DNA of 64,000 nucleotides, from the NCBI GenBank assembly GCA_040401595.1, contig JBBAOE010000004.1:1-64000 (forward strand). The letters run 5' to 3'. The DNA comes from RFPW01 sp040401595 (GTDB lineage: Bacteria; Pseudomonadota; Gammaproteobacteria; Burkholderiales; Burkholderiaceae_E). This document shows, in pieces, positions 9,156-17,127 of the stretch; within the stretch, counting starts at the first letter, position 1; each line of letters starts with the position of its first letter. Position numbers and translations under genes: made by a program. The notes beneath the pieces were generated by a model. It was not told the origin of the DNA, searched no databases, and worked only from the letters and a program-made list of their open reading frames with translations.

Positions 9156-10394
9156 ATGCCCACTTGTTATGACCGGATTGCAAAAGAGATCGATCACGCC
9201 GGCGGCTGGCTGCGTTTTGATCAGTACATGGCGCTTGCGCTATATGCCCCAGGCGTCGGCTATTACGAGCGACCCCATCGGCCCAATCCGACCAATCCGA
9301 CTAATTGGCCCGAGCCAGCCCCAGCCAACCCCCGTACACCGCCCACACCGCCCTCCGTGGGCCCCATCGGCCCGCCCGCCCGCGGCGGCGATTTCATCAC
9401 CGCCCCCGAACTGTCGCCCCTTTTTGCCAGCGCACTGTCCGCGCAACTCTGCGAGTGGTTCGACTCGGTCCCGGCCCGGGTGCTGGAATTCGGTGCCGGA
9501 ACCGGGCAACTCGCAGCGGACCTGCTGCGGGCTTGCGCCGATGCCGGGCGGGCACCCGAGGAGTACGCGATTGTCGAGATCTCGGCATCGATGCGCGAAC
9601 GCCAGCGCGCCACGATTGCGCAACTCGCGCCCGACCTGGCCGCTCGGGTCCGCTGGCTGGACCAGCTACCGGCGCAGATCGAGGGTGTCGTCCTGGCCAA
9701 TGAGTTGCTCGATGCCTTACCGGTGCGCCTCTTTGTTGCCGATGCTGGCAAAGTCTTCGAGCGCGGCGTGGTCCGCCTCGATCCGGCCGGTTTCACCTGG
9801 TCCGATCGGCCGGCCGAGCCAGCGTTCGCGCAGGCGGTGGCCCAGGCGATCAGCGAAGCCGGCTGGTCGATCGAATCCGCGCAGGGCTATCTGAGCGAAT
9901 GGCCGGAACAGGCGATCGGCTGGGCTGTGAGCGTCGCGCAACGCATCCAGCGCGGCGCACTCCTCCTGATCGACTACGGCTTCCCCCGGGCCGAGTTCTA
10001 TCACCCGGCCCGCCACACGGGCACACTGATGTGCCACGCCCAGCATCGGAGCCACCCCGATCCCCTGATCCATCCGGGCGAGCGCGATATCACTGCCCAT
10101 GTCGACTTCAGCGCCATCGCTCAGGCGATCACCGGCACCGGCATGCACTGCGCAGGCTATACGAGTCAGGCCCGTTTTCTGATCAACTGCGGCCTGCTCA
10201 ACCACTTGGGCGCCCTGCCCGCCAAAGCGATCCGCGAACACAGCGCTCAGATCGCTGCAGTCCAGATGCTGCTGTCCGAGGCCGAGATGGGCGAACTGTT
10301 CAAAGCGATCGCTTTCACGCGCCACCTGCCCGACACAAGGCCACTGGGGTTTCATCGTGGCGATCGGACGATGTCGCTGGAGCCGCGATCATGA
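9156..10394 (+). CDS. Class I SAM-dependent methyltransferase, MidA/NDUFAF7 family
   Basis: DUF185/MidA-type methyltransferase of 412 residues; the mitochondrial homologue NDUFAF7 methylates an arginine in complex I, and bacterial members are less well defined. The family features are LRFDQYMALALYAPGVGYY, GDFITAPELSPLFA, the SAM motif EFGAGTGQLA and VLANELLDALPV. Between GYYERPHR and GDF the usual short loop is replaced by a Pro/Asn/Thr-rich insertion of about 35 residues encoded by imperfect C-rich repeats (about 9275-9390). The 3' end overlaps the DUF2905 start by 4 bp (10391-10394). Confidence 0.9.
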   Translation: MPTCYDRIAKEIDHAGGWLRFDQYMALALYAPGVGYYERPHRPNPTNPTNWPEPAPANPRTPPTPPSVGPIGPPARGGDFITAPELSPLFASALSAQLCEWFDSVPARVLEFGAGTGQLAADLLRACADAGRAPEEYAIVEISASMRERQRATIAQLAPDLAARVRWLDQLPAQIEGVVLANELLDALPVRLFVADAGKVFERGVVRLDPAGFTWSDRPAEPAFAQAVAQAISEAGWSIESAQGYLSEWPEQAIGWAVSVAQRIQRGALLLIDYGFPRAEFYHPARHTGTLMCHAQHRSHPDPLIHPGERDITAHVDFSAIAQAITGTGMHCAGYTSQARFLINCGLLNHLGALPAKAIREHSAQIAAVQMLLSEAEMGELFKAIAFTRHLPDTRPLGFHRGDRTMSLEPRS

Positions 10395-10585
10395 TTCGCT
10401 GGATGATCGTCACACTTCTTGCGCTCATTCTTTTTTCTGGTCTGACACCGTTGCTGCGCAGATTCGGCATCGGCCGATTACCGGGCGATCTGACGCTGCG
10501 CGTCGGCCGCTGGGAACTGCCCTTGCCCATTGGATCGACCATCATTCTGAGCCTGATCGCCGCGGGCCTGGGGCGCTTGCTGTAA
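10391..10585 (+). CDS. DUF2905 small membrane protein
   Basis: A 64-residue protein starting MIRWMIVTLLALILFSGL, followed by a conserved core of RRFGIGRLPGDL and a second hydrophobic helix ending GLGRLL. The two helices around the central G-x-LPGD turn match the DUF2905 family of short inner-membrane proteins of unknown function. The ATG lies in the TGA stop of the MidA gene (ATGA), so expression should be coupled. It is convergent with the DUF3047 gene, 16 bp away. Confidence 0.85.
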   Translation: MIRWMIVTLLALILFSGLTPLLRRFGIGRLPGDLTLRVGRWELPLPIGSTIILSLIAAGLGRLL

Positions 10586-10601
10586 GACCGCGAAGACCGC
10601 G

Positions 10602-11627
10602 TCAGCGCAGGGTCAAATCGCCAAACCAGCCGATCGCGCGCGACTCCGTATGGTCGGCATCCACAAAAAGCGCAACCCCCTTCAGTGGACCCGGCTGCTC
10701 GCCAAACACGGCTTCAAAATCCGCCACAACGTCGCGCTGGGTGCGCAGCCAACTGCGCAGGGGCGTCGTCTGATTTGCAACCACGATCGAACGCACCCGG
10801 CTGGTTCTCGGATCAACCACAATCTCGCCCAACTCGCGCTCTGGAGCCCAGACATAGACCAGCGTCGCATAGGGGATTTCGTGACCCGTGATCACCTGCG
10901 ATAAATCGGACAGCATCAGCTCACGAGCGGGCATTCGGGATCGATCCCCGGCAAATGACAGGGCCACCCGCATCGCGGTGTCTTCGCGGGTGCGATCGCC
11001 CGGGTCGGCATCGCTCGGTGGCAGGTCGATGCGCCAGTCCCATTGCAGCCGCTCCGCTGGCGCGATGAGACGTCCGACCGGATGGGCAATGCCCGAGGCC
11101 GATTGCTCGGCATCGCCTCGCAGCGCGAGCGCGGGCGCGGAGACCGGCACCGGTCCCGTTGTATCGGCGACCCGGCGGATTTCCGCGCGCTCGGCCAGGA
11201 CCTGGGGATCCGGGTCGACCTTTGCCAGATTAACCGGGAGCAGCCATTTACGGGCCATGCCAGGACCCCGATCCAGCGCAGCATCCCAGGGCCTGGGACG
11301 CTCAATCCGCCAACGGGTCTTTTTTTTCGTGGGCGTGAGCAAGAACGGTTGCCACTGCCCCGGCAAGGTATCGCCGATCCGCGCCGACGAAAAGGCGGCC
11401 ATGATCAGCGGCGAATCCTGCCCGGGAGCCGCACCAAGCTGACCGGGCAGTGGCCCGCTCGGCGTAGCGACGGGCGGGGCCGTTTCGCCCGGGCGGTATC
11501 GCCCGACCGAGGCACATCCGCCCAGGGTGAGCCCGAGGCAGACCAGCAGTCCCATGGCGAGCCTGCTTCCCCGCCCGGGTCGGGTCCGAACCATCCATTG
11601 CCTGACCTGCGTTCGCTCCATGCGCAC
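10602..11627 (-). CDS. DUF3047 domain lipoprotein
   Basis: Hypothetical envelope protein of 341 residues. A basic N-terminus and hydrophobic stretch lead to a lipobox (LGGC, Cys38), so it should be lipidated and anchored in the periplasm. The C-terminal two-thirds match DUF3047: LQWDWRIDLPP, a D-x-A-x-RV segment, PYATLVYVWAP, RSIVVANQ, a W...RDVVADFEAVFG helix and the ending IGWFGDLTL. Between lipobox and domain lies a Pro-rich linker. Several upstream in-frame starts exist (residues 1, 3, 12) and the exact one is uncertain. Function unknown; no obvious partner nearby. Confidence 0.82.
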   Translation of the reverse strand: MRMERTQVRQWMVRTRPGRGSRLAMGLLVCLGLTLGGCASVGRYRPGETAPPVATPSGPLPGQLGAAPGQDSPLIMAAFSSARIGDTLPGQWQPFLLTPTKKKTRWRIERPRPWDAALDRGPGMARKWLLPVNLAKVDPDPQVLAERAEIRRVADTTGPVPVSAPALALRGDAEQSASGIAHPVGRLIAPAERLQWDWRIDLPPSDADPGDRTREDTAMRVALSFAGDRSRMPARELMLSDLSQVITGHEIPYATLVYVWAPERELGEIVVDPRTSRVRSIVVANQTTPLRSWLRTQRDVVADFEAVFGEQPGPLKGVALFVDADHTESRAIGWFGDLTLR

Positions 11628-11744
11628 GGCTCAACGTAGCTGCGACAACCCGAATGGTGTCTCAAATTCTGCCCACTGACCAGCGTCACTGGCCAGCGTC
11701 GCGGGTTGTTCTACTGACCCTTTGAAGGGTCCAAGTTCACCGGC

Positions 11745-14162
11745 TTACATCTCCCTCAGCGTCGAACCCGGGAAGAACGGTAGAGCACGCCGGCGCGCCC
11801 CGGGTCCGAGCAAGCGCGCATACGCATTGGCGATCGCTGGCGCCACACATGGCACGCCAGGCTCGCCGACGCCGCCGGGGGCATCGCCATTACTGATGAT
11901 CTGCACGTCGACCTGGGGCATCTCCCGCAAGCGCAGCAGGCGATAGCGATTGAAGTTGGTCACTTGGGCCACCCCATTGACGAAGGTTTGCTGGACGTAC
12001 AAGGTGGCGGCAATGGCCTGCATGACGGCGCCTTCGATCTGGGCCCGAATGGCATCGGGGTGAATCGCGGTGCCACAGTCAATCACGGTGCTGATCCGAT
12101 GCACCGTGACAGCGCCGCTGGAGGCGTTCACGGAAATCTCCGCAACTTGCCCCATATAGCTGCCAAAGCCAGCGGCAATTGCAACCCCTTGCGCGCGGCC
12201 GGTTCCGGACGGTGCGCCCCAGTTGGAAAACGTCTTGAGCGCGCTCAGTACGCCCTTTAGTCGGGGGTTGGTCAGATTGGTCAGTCGAAACTGGATCGGG
12301 TCCCAGCCAATCGCGTTCGCCAGTTCATCGATCGCCGACTCCACCGCAAACGTATTGATCGACATGCCGACCGAACGCCAGTAACCGACCGGGATCGGCG
12401 TGTCATGGCGGACATAGTCAACCAGCATCGGATTGATCCCGTAGGGAAGATCAATCGCACCATCGACCGCCGACCCGTCGAGTGCGTTCGGATCGCCACC
12501 ACGCTGAGCGTTGATCGACGGGGTCACGATGCGGTTACGCCAAGCCGAGATCCGTCCGCTGGCCGGTTCGACCGCCGCTTCGATGCGGGATAAGGCCATC
12601 GGACGAAACTGGTCATTGGCGAAATCCTGCTCGCGGGGCCAGGTCAGCTTGACCGGCCGGCCGGGACAGGCCATCGCGACCTGGATGCCTTCGCGGATAA
12701 AATCCTGCTCGAACTTGCGACCAAACCCACTGCCCGCCAGCGTATTGACGACCGTCACCACGGTTGCGGCGGGGCACAGCGACAAGGCGGTCTGACGCAC
12801 GGCATCGGGCGCCTGGGTCGGCGCCCAGATTTCACAAGTCGGCGCGACCGGTCCGCTCGCCGACGTCGTCGCCGGTGTGAAGCGGACGGTGCAGTTCAGC
12901 GGTTCCAAACAGGCATGAGCGAGGAAGGGTAGCTGGTAGGTCGCTGCCGCAATCGCCCGGTTGGGCGCCGCAAAGCCACCCGAGAGCGACGCCGCGTTCA
13001 GGTCCTGCGCCACAATCGGGGTCCCGTTGACCATCAACCAAGCCGCCCGTGCGGCGATGACGGTCGAATCGTTCTTACTCGAATCGGGTGGTGGGCTCCA
13101 GTTGACCGCCACGGAGCGCACAGCCCGCATCGCGTCCCAGGTTGTCCCAGCCACAGCAGCCACGCCGGTATGGCCGCGGTAGCCGGGCGCACCACTGAGC
13201 GCGCCTGCGCTGCCCGCGTTGACGCTGGCGATGGCGCCGACCGCGACGACGGCAATCGCCCCCGACGGTTTGGCGCCCATCATGCCGACCGTACCGCCAA
13301 TGACCGGACTGTGTTTGACCGCAGCGAAAACCATCCCCGGCAACATGATATCGATGCCGAATTGCGCGGATCCGTTGACCTTGGCAGGCAAATCGAGCCG
13401 GGGCGGCGAGGTGCCGACCAGCAGTCTTGGGTACTGATTGAGCGGTGTATTGCCCGCCAGAACGATCGCCCCTGCCGTCGGCGCGAGCGCACCAAAGGTC
13501 AAGGACTGGCGGGTACCAGAAACGACCGCCGACACCGATCCACTCGCTACCGTGCAGGCAGAGGGTGCGACGCCCCAAACCTTCGCTGCGGCGCCGACCA
13601 GCATCTGGCGCGCATTGGCTGCGGCCTGCTGCAGGCCCGGTCCAAACAGGCGAATACCCAAGCTGCCACCGGTGAACCGGCCCCATGGACTGGCATTGGT
13701 GCCGCCATGCGCGCTATCGACCGGCGCATGCTTGGCCCGGATCTTGGACCAATCAACCCGCAACTCGTCAGCCACGATCTGGGACAACCCCGTCATGATG
13801 CCCTGACCCATCTCGGTGACCGGTACTTGCACGGTCACGGTCTCGTCCCTGCCGATCACGATCCAGGCGGTGACGCCACTGGCTGACGCGCCCGTTTGCG
13901 CCTGGGCACTGGACATCCCCACCGATCCCAGTCCTGGGACCAGGCATCCAATGGCAAAGCCGCCGCCACTGGCCGCCGTGCGAACCAGAAACTGGCGCCG
14001 CGTAGCAGCCAGCGGCCCGGCCTCAAGCGCGGCGTCTAACGCAACATCGATGCCTTGATGCGAATCAACAAGCTGCTCATGAACGGGCGTTGGGGCCAAC
14101 TCGACTGCGGTCACGGAATCGGTCGGGTGTGGGAGATGCGCGATAAAACCAAGGTTTTTCAT
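11745..14162 (-). CDS. Molybdopterin-binding large subunit, isoquinoline 1-oxidoreductase-like
   Basis: Large subunit of a xanthine-dehydrogenase-family molybdenum hydroxylase, most like the beta subunit of isoquinoline 1-oxidoreductase/aldehyde dehydrogenases, acting in the periplasm with the adjacent 2Fe-2S subunit. The protein is about 805 residues from ATG 14162 (16 bp after the small-subunit stop). A twin-arginine motif (RRQFL) followed by a hydrophobic region indicates Tat export, but it sits unusually far in, near residue 55. Moco-family segments include VTEMGQGIMTGLSQIVADEL, GGSLGIRLFG and SGFGRKFEQDF. No dedicated XdhC-type maturation factor lies beside it. Substrate unknown. Confidence 0.87.
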   Translation of the reverse strand: MKNLGFIAHLPHPTDSVTAVELAPTPVHEQLVDSHQGIDVALDAALEAGPLAATRRQFLVRTAASGGGFAIGCLVPGLGSVGMSSAQAQTGASASGVTAWIVIGRDETVTVQVPVTEMGQGIMTGLSQIVADELRVDWSKIRAKHAPVDSAHGGTNASPWGRFTGGSLGIRLFGPGLQQAAANARQMLVGAAAKVWGVAPSACTVASGSVSAVVSGTRQSLTFGALAPTAGAIVLAGNTPLNQYPRLLVGTSPPRLDLPAKVNGSAQFGIDIMLPGMVFAAVKHSPVIGGTVGMMGAKPSGAIAVVAVGAIASVNAGSAGALSGAPGYRGHTGVAAVAGTTWDAMRAVRSVAVNWSPPPDSSKNDSTVIAARAAWLMVNGTPIVAQDLNAASLSGGFAAPNRAIAAATYQLPFLAHACLEPLNCTVRFTPATTSASGPVAPTCEIWAPTQAPDAVRQTALSLCPAATVVTVVNTLAGSGFGRKFEQDFIREGIQVAMACPGRPVKLTWPREQDFANDQFRPMALSRIEAAVEPASGRISAWRNRIVTPSINAQRGGDPNALDGSAVDGAIDLPYGINPMLVDYVRHDTPIPVGYWRSVGMSINTFAVESAIDELANAIGWDPIQFRLTNLTNPRLKGVLSALKTFSNWGAPSGTGRAQGVAIAAGFGSYMGQVAEISVNASSGAVTVHRISTVIDCGTAIHPDAIRAQIEGAVMQAIAATLYVQQTFVNGVAQVTNFNRYRLLRLREMPQVDVQIISNGDAPGGVGEPGVPCVAPAIANAYARLLGPGARRRALPFFPGSTLREM

Positions 14163-14178
14163 GGATTGCCCAGGCGGC

Positions 14179-14625
14179 TCAGAGGGTCTTGATCGCGGTG
14201 CGGACCCGCTGATAGGTTCCGCACGCACAAAGATTCTGAAGTTCAGACCCAATTTCGGAGCCGTGATGGCCGGCTTTCATGGCTCCGACACAGGCCACCA
14301 ACATCCCAGGCTGGCAGTAACCGCATTGCGGAACCTGTTGGGCAAGCCAGGCCGCCTGCGCCTTTTGACCCTCTGGATCGGCTGACAGTCCTTCGACCGT
14401 CATGATTTTTTTCCCCACCGCCGACGATGCGTCGAAGTCGCAGGAACGCTCGGGCTGGCCATTGACCAGGACCGTACAGGCGCCACAGATTTCAATCCCA
14501 CAGCCGTATTTGGTCCCGGTCAGCCCGAGCAGATCCCGCAAGACCCAGAGCAGGGGCATGCCAGGGTCGCTGACCGTGACACTTCGGTTGACGCCGTTGA
14601 CGTTGAGAACGAGTGTGCTGGACAT
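14179..14625 (-). CDS. 2Fe-2S small subunit of molybdenum hydroxylase (IorA-like)
   Basis: A 148-residue two-cluster ferredoxin-like subunit that passes electrons from the Mo subunit. The first [2Fe-2S] site is GCGIEICGAC (C42, C47, C50) with C62; the second uses CGYC (C101, C104) and CAC (C133, C135). It lacks a signal peptide, consistent with piggy-back Tat export on the partner subunit. It is translated first, 16 bp ahead of the large subunit. A complete two-subunit enzyme without a separate FAD subunit is the isoquinoline oxidoreductase arrangement. Confidence 0.92.
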   Translation of the reverse strand: MSSTLVLNVNGVNRSVTVSDPGMPLLWVLRDLLGLTGTKYGCGIEICGACTVLVNGQPERSCDFDASSAVGKKIMTVEGLSADPEGQKAQAAWLAQQVPQCGYCQPGMLVACVGAMKAGHHGSEIGSELQNLCACGTYQRVRTAIKTL

Positions 14626-14739
14626 GCTGATCGCCTTGAAAGGGGGTTCAGCTTGACCTTACGATTCGGCGCGACACGCAACCAGTCGGGGGCGCTCAAC
14701 GGTTGCCCGTGATGCAATGAATGGTTGTTGATCGTGTTG

Positions 14740-16056
14740 TCAGCCCGATTTGGCCAACGCCCCGGCGACCGCCTCCAGCCTCGCCCGATGCACGGCCAGA
14801 CGGATCGTCTCGGCAATCGAAACCCCGGACACCGCATCGGCGCCCGCAGGCGGGAGTCCGGTTTGCGTGACGACCCGCGCGAGCGCTCCGGCATCGACCG
14901 CCCGGGCTGCGGCGAGGGCCTTCTCAAAGCGCTGTGCCTGCGGATAGGGATCGCGTTCCGATCCGGCCCGCCCGCGGGCATCGCAGGCACAGGCTGCCAG
15001 CAAGCGCAGGAATCGGTGCGGGCGGCGCACGCCGTCACAACGCTCGATCAGCTCCAGCATCGTGCTTGCCGGCAACTCGAGCGCGCGATGCACCAGCCCG
15101 TGCTCACGGGCCACCAGCGTGGCCAAAGCCCGTAACTCTGCCGGCACGCGAAGCCGTTGCGCCACCGTTTCGGCCAGCGCCACCGAGCGGCTTTCATGGC
15201 CAGGGTGGCGCGGCAACAGCTCCGTGGGCGTGAGGCCTTTACCCAGATCGTGCATCAGCGCCGCCCAGCGCACATCGAGCGGCTCGTCGTGCACGGCGGC
15301 ATCGTCGATCACCATCATGACGTGCACACCCGTATCGATCTCGGGGTGATATTCAGGGCGCTGCGGCACGCCCCACAAGCGATCGAGTTCGGGCAGCAGA
15401 CGCTCGAGCGCACCACACGCGCGCAGCACCTCAAACATGCGCGAGGGTTTGCGCTCCATCAGACCACGAGCCATTTCCTGCCAGACCCGCTCGGGCACCA
15501 GCGCGTCGGCTTCGCCTGCAGTGACCATGCTGCGCATCAGCGTCATGGTTTCGCGCGCCACAGTGAACTCGCTGAAACGGGCGGCGAATCGGGCCAGACG
15601 CAGGATCCGAACCGGATCCTCTGCAAAGGCTGGCCCAACGTGACGCAACACGCGAGCGGCCAGATCGCGTTGCCCGCCAAACGGATCGATCAGTGCGCCA
15701 TCGGCCGATCGTGCCATCGCATTGATCGTCAGATCGCGCCGCGCCAAGTCCTCTTCCAGGCTGACCTCGGGCGCAGCATGAAATACAAAACCCCGATAGC
15801 CTGGCGCAGTCTTGCGTTCGGTGCGGGCCAGGGCGTATTCCTCGCGAGTCTGCGGATGCAGAAAGACCGGAAAATCCTGACCAACGGGCTTGAATCCAGC
15901 CTCGATCAGTTGCCCGGGGTGGGCACCCACCACCACCCAGTCACGATCCGAGTCGGGCAGCCCGAGCAGGGCATCGCGCACGGCCCCACCGACCACGTAG
16001 ACCGCCGTGCCGGCGGGCAGCCTGGAATCGACAGCGCCGGACAGCGGGTGCTTCAA
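14740..16056 (-). CDS. cca: Multifunctional CCA-adding tRNA nucleotidyltransferase
   Basis: Adds or repairs the 3' CCA of tRNAs. The 438-residue class II nucleotidyltransferase has VVGGAVRDALLG, the DRDW metal-binding aspartates, EYALARTERKT and the EEDLARRDLTINAMA motif. The C-terminal half has an HD phosphohydrolase domain (MHDLGKG and HPGHE), so this is the multifunctional beta/gammaproteobacterial form. Followed downstream by the molybdenum hydroxylase genes, which are unlikely to be related. The NDUFA9-like gene upstream is a common neighbour in Burkholderiales. Confidence 0.96.
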   Translation of the reverse strand: MKHPLSGAVDSRLPAGTAVYVVGGAVRDALLGLPDSDRDWVVVGAHPGQLIEAGFKPVGQDFPVFLHPQTREEYALARTERKTAPGYRGFVFHAAPEVSLEEDLARRDLTINAMARSADGALIDPFGGQRDLAARVLRHVGPAFAEDPVRILRLARFAARFSEFTVARETMTLMRSMVTAGEADALVPERVWQEMARGLMERKPSRMFEVLRACGALERLLPELDRLWGVPQRPEYHPEIDTGVHVMMVIDDAAVHDEPLDVRWAALMHDLGKGLTPTELLPRHPGHESRSVALAETVAQRLRVPAELRALATLVAREHGLVHRALELPASTMLELIERCDGVRRPHRFLRLLAACACDARGRAGSERDPYPQAQRFEKALAAARAVDAGALARVVTQTGLPPAGADAVSGVSIAETIRLAVHRARLEAVAGALAKSG

Positions 16057-16111
16057 ACCGGGGAGCCTCCGACCCAGGGATCGAGCGGTGGTTCAGCCCC
16101 AGTCCCGCGCA

Positions 16112-17092
16112 TCAGTGCCCTCGCTCGCGCAAGCTCACGAAATGACCAACGCCATGGCGAGTGTCCGAGCCCGGTGCAAGCCAGGTTGGCGCAATCGCGG
16201 AGAGCGCAACCGGGCGCACGCCCAGCTCGGGCGGAAAACACGGCAGCACGCCACTGGCCACGTTATCGACCGACATCGAATCCACGTTATCGCGTGACAT
16301 TAGGGTCGGACCGGGCAGATGCTCGAGAAACCAGGCCTGCAATTTTCCCAGTCCGGGCGAGAGCGGGAAAATCGGGCGCGGATGGCCGATCACCCGCCCC
16401 ACCCAAGCGATCAGATCCGCGAGGGTGAAGACCTCCGGACCGGCGAGCTCGATGGTCTTACCAATCGTACTGGCTTCGTCGAGGGCGGCTGCGATTGCGG
16501 CCACGACATCGCCCACATAGACCGGCTGAAAACGACAAGACGCCCCGGCCAACGGCATCACCGGGGCCAGTTTCAGCAAGCCTGCGAAGAGGTTCAAAAA
16601 GCGGTCATCCGGACCGAACACCACCGAGGGCCGCAAGATCGTCCAGTCGAGCAAGGATTGTTCAACCGCTCGTTCGCCATCGGCCTTCGAGCGCAGGTAC
16701 ATCGAGGGACCGCGCCGATCGAGCTGAACCCCGAGCGCACTCACGTGGATGAGCCGGCGGATCTGGACGCGCCCACAGGCCTCGACCAGCCGGCGCGCCA
16801 GCGCGACATGCGCACGCGCGAACGACTCGCCGTACGGCTCACCCGGCCTGTCATGCAACACACCGATCAGATTGACGACCGAATCGCAACCGGCCAGCAG
16901 CCGCGTCAGCGCCGCACTGTCATGGATATCGGTCTCGACGATTTCAACCGTTGGCAGGAATTTGAGATCCCGGCCATGTTCACTACGTCGGGTCGGCACG
17001 ATGACGCGGCAGCCTTGTGCCACCAGCCGAGCCACCAGATGGCGACCAATAAAACCCGTTCCACCAAGCACAACAATCCGTTCGTGGCGCAT
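16112..17092 (-). CDS. NAD(P)-binding epimerase-like protein, complex I NDUFA9 family
   Basis: Atypical short-chain dehydrogenase of 326 residues related to the mitochondrial complex I subunit NDUFA9 and bacterial nucleoside-diphosphate-sugar epimerase-like proteins. The dinucleotide motif GGTGFIGRHL is at residues 10-19; VVNLIGVLHD and SVVFGPDDRFLN segments follow. No obvious active-site Tyr-x3-Lys is preserved in standard position (STPxxYxRSK-like MYLRSKADGE is present instead). Lies between slt and cca, an order seen in Burkholderiales. Precise reaction unknown. Confidence 0.85.
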   Translation of the reverse strand: MRHERIVVLGGTGFIGRHLVARLVAQGCRVIVPTRRSEHGRDLKFLPTVEIVETDIHDSAALTRLLAGCDSVVNLIGVLHDRPGEPYGESFARAHVALARRLVEACGRVQIRRLIHVSALGVQLDRRGPSMYLRSKADGERAVEQSLLDWTILRPSVVFGPDDRFLNLFAGLLKLAPVMPLAGASCRFQPVYVGDVVAAIAAALDEASTIGKTIELAGPEVFTLADLIAWVGRVIGHPRPIFPLSPGLGKLQAWFLEHLPGPTLMSRDNVDSMSVDNVASGVLPCFPPELGVRPVALSAIAPTWLAPGSDTRHGVGHFVSLRERGH

Positions 17093-17127
17093 GGCGTATG
17101 CATCCTGAAAATAACGATGTCCGGATT

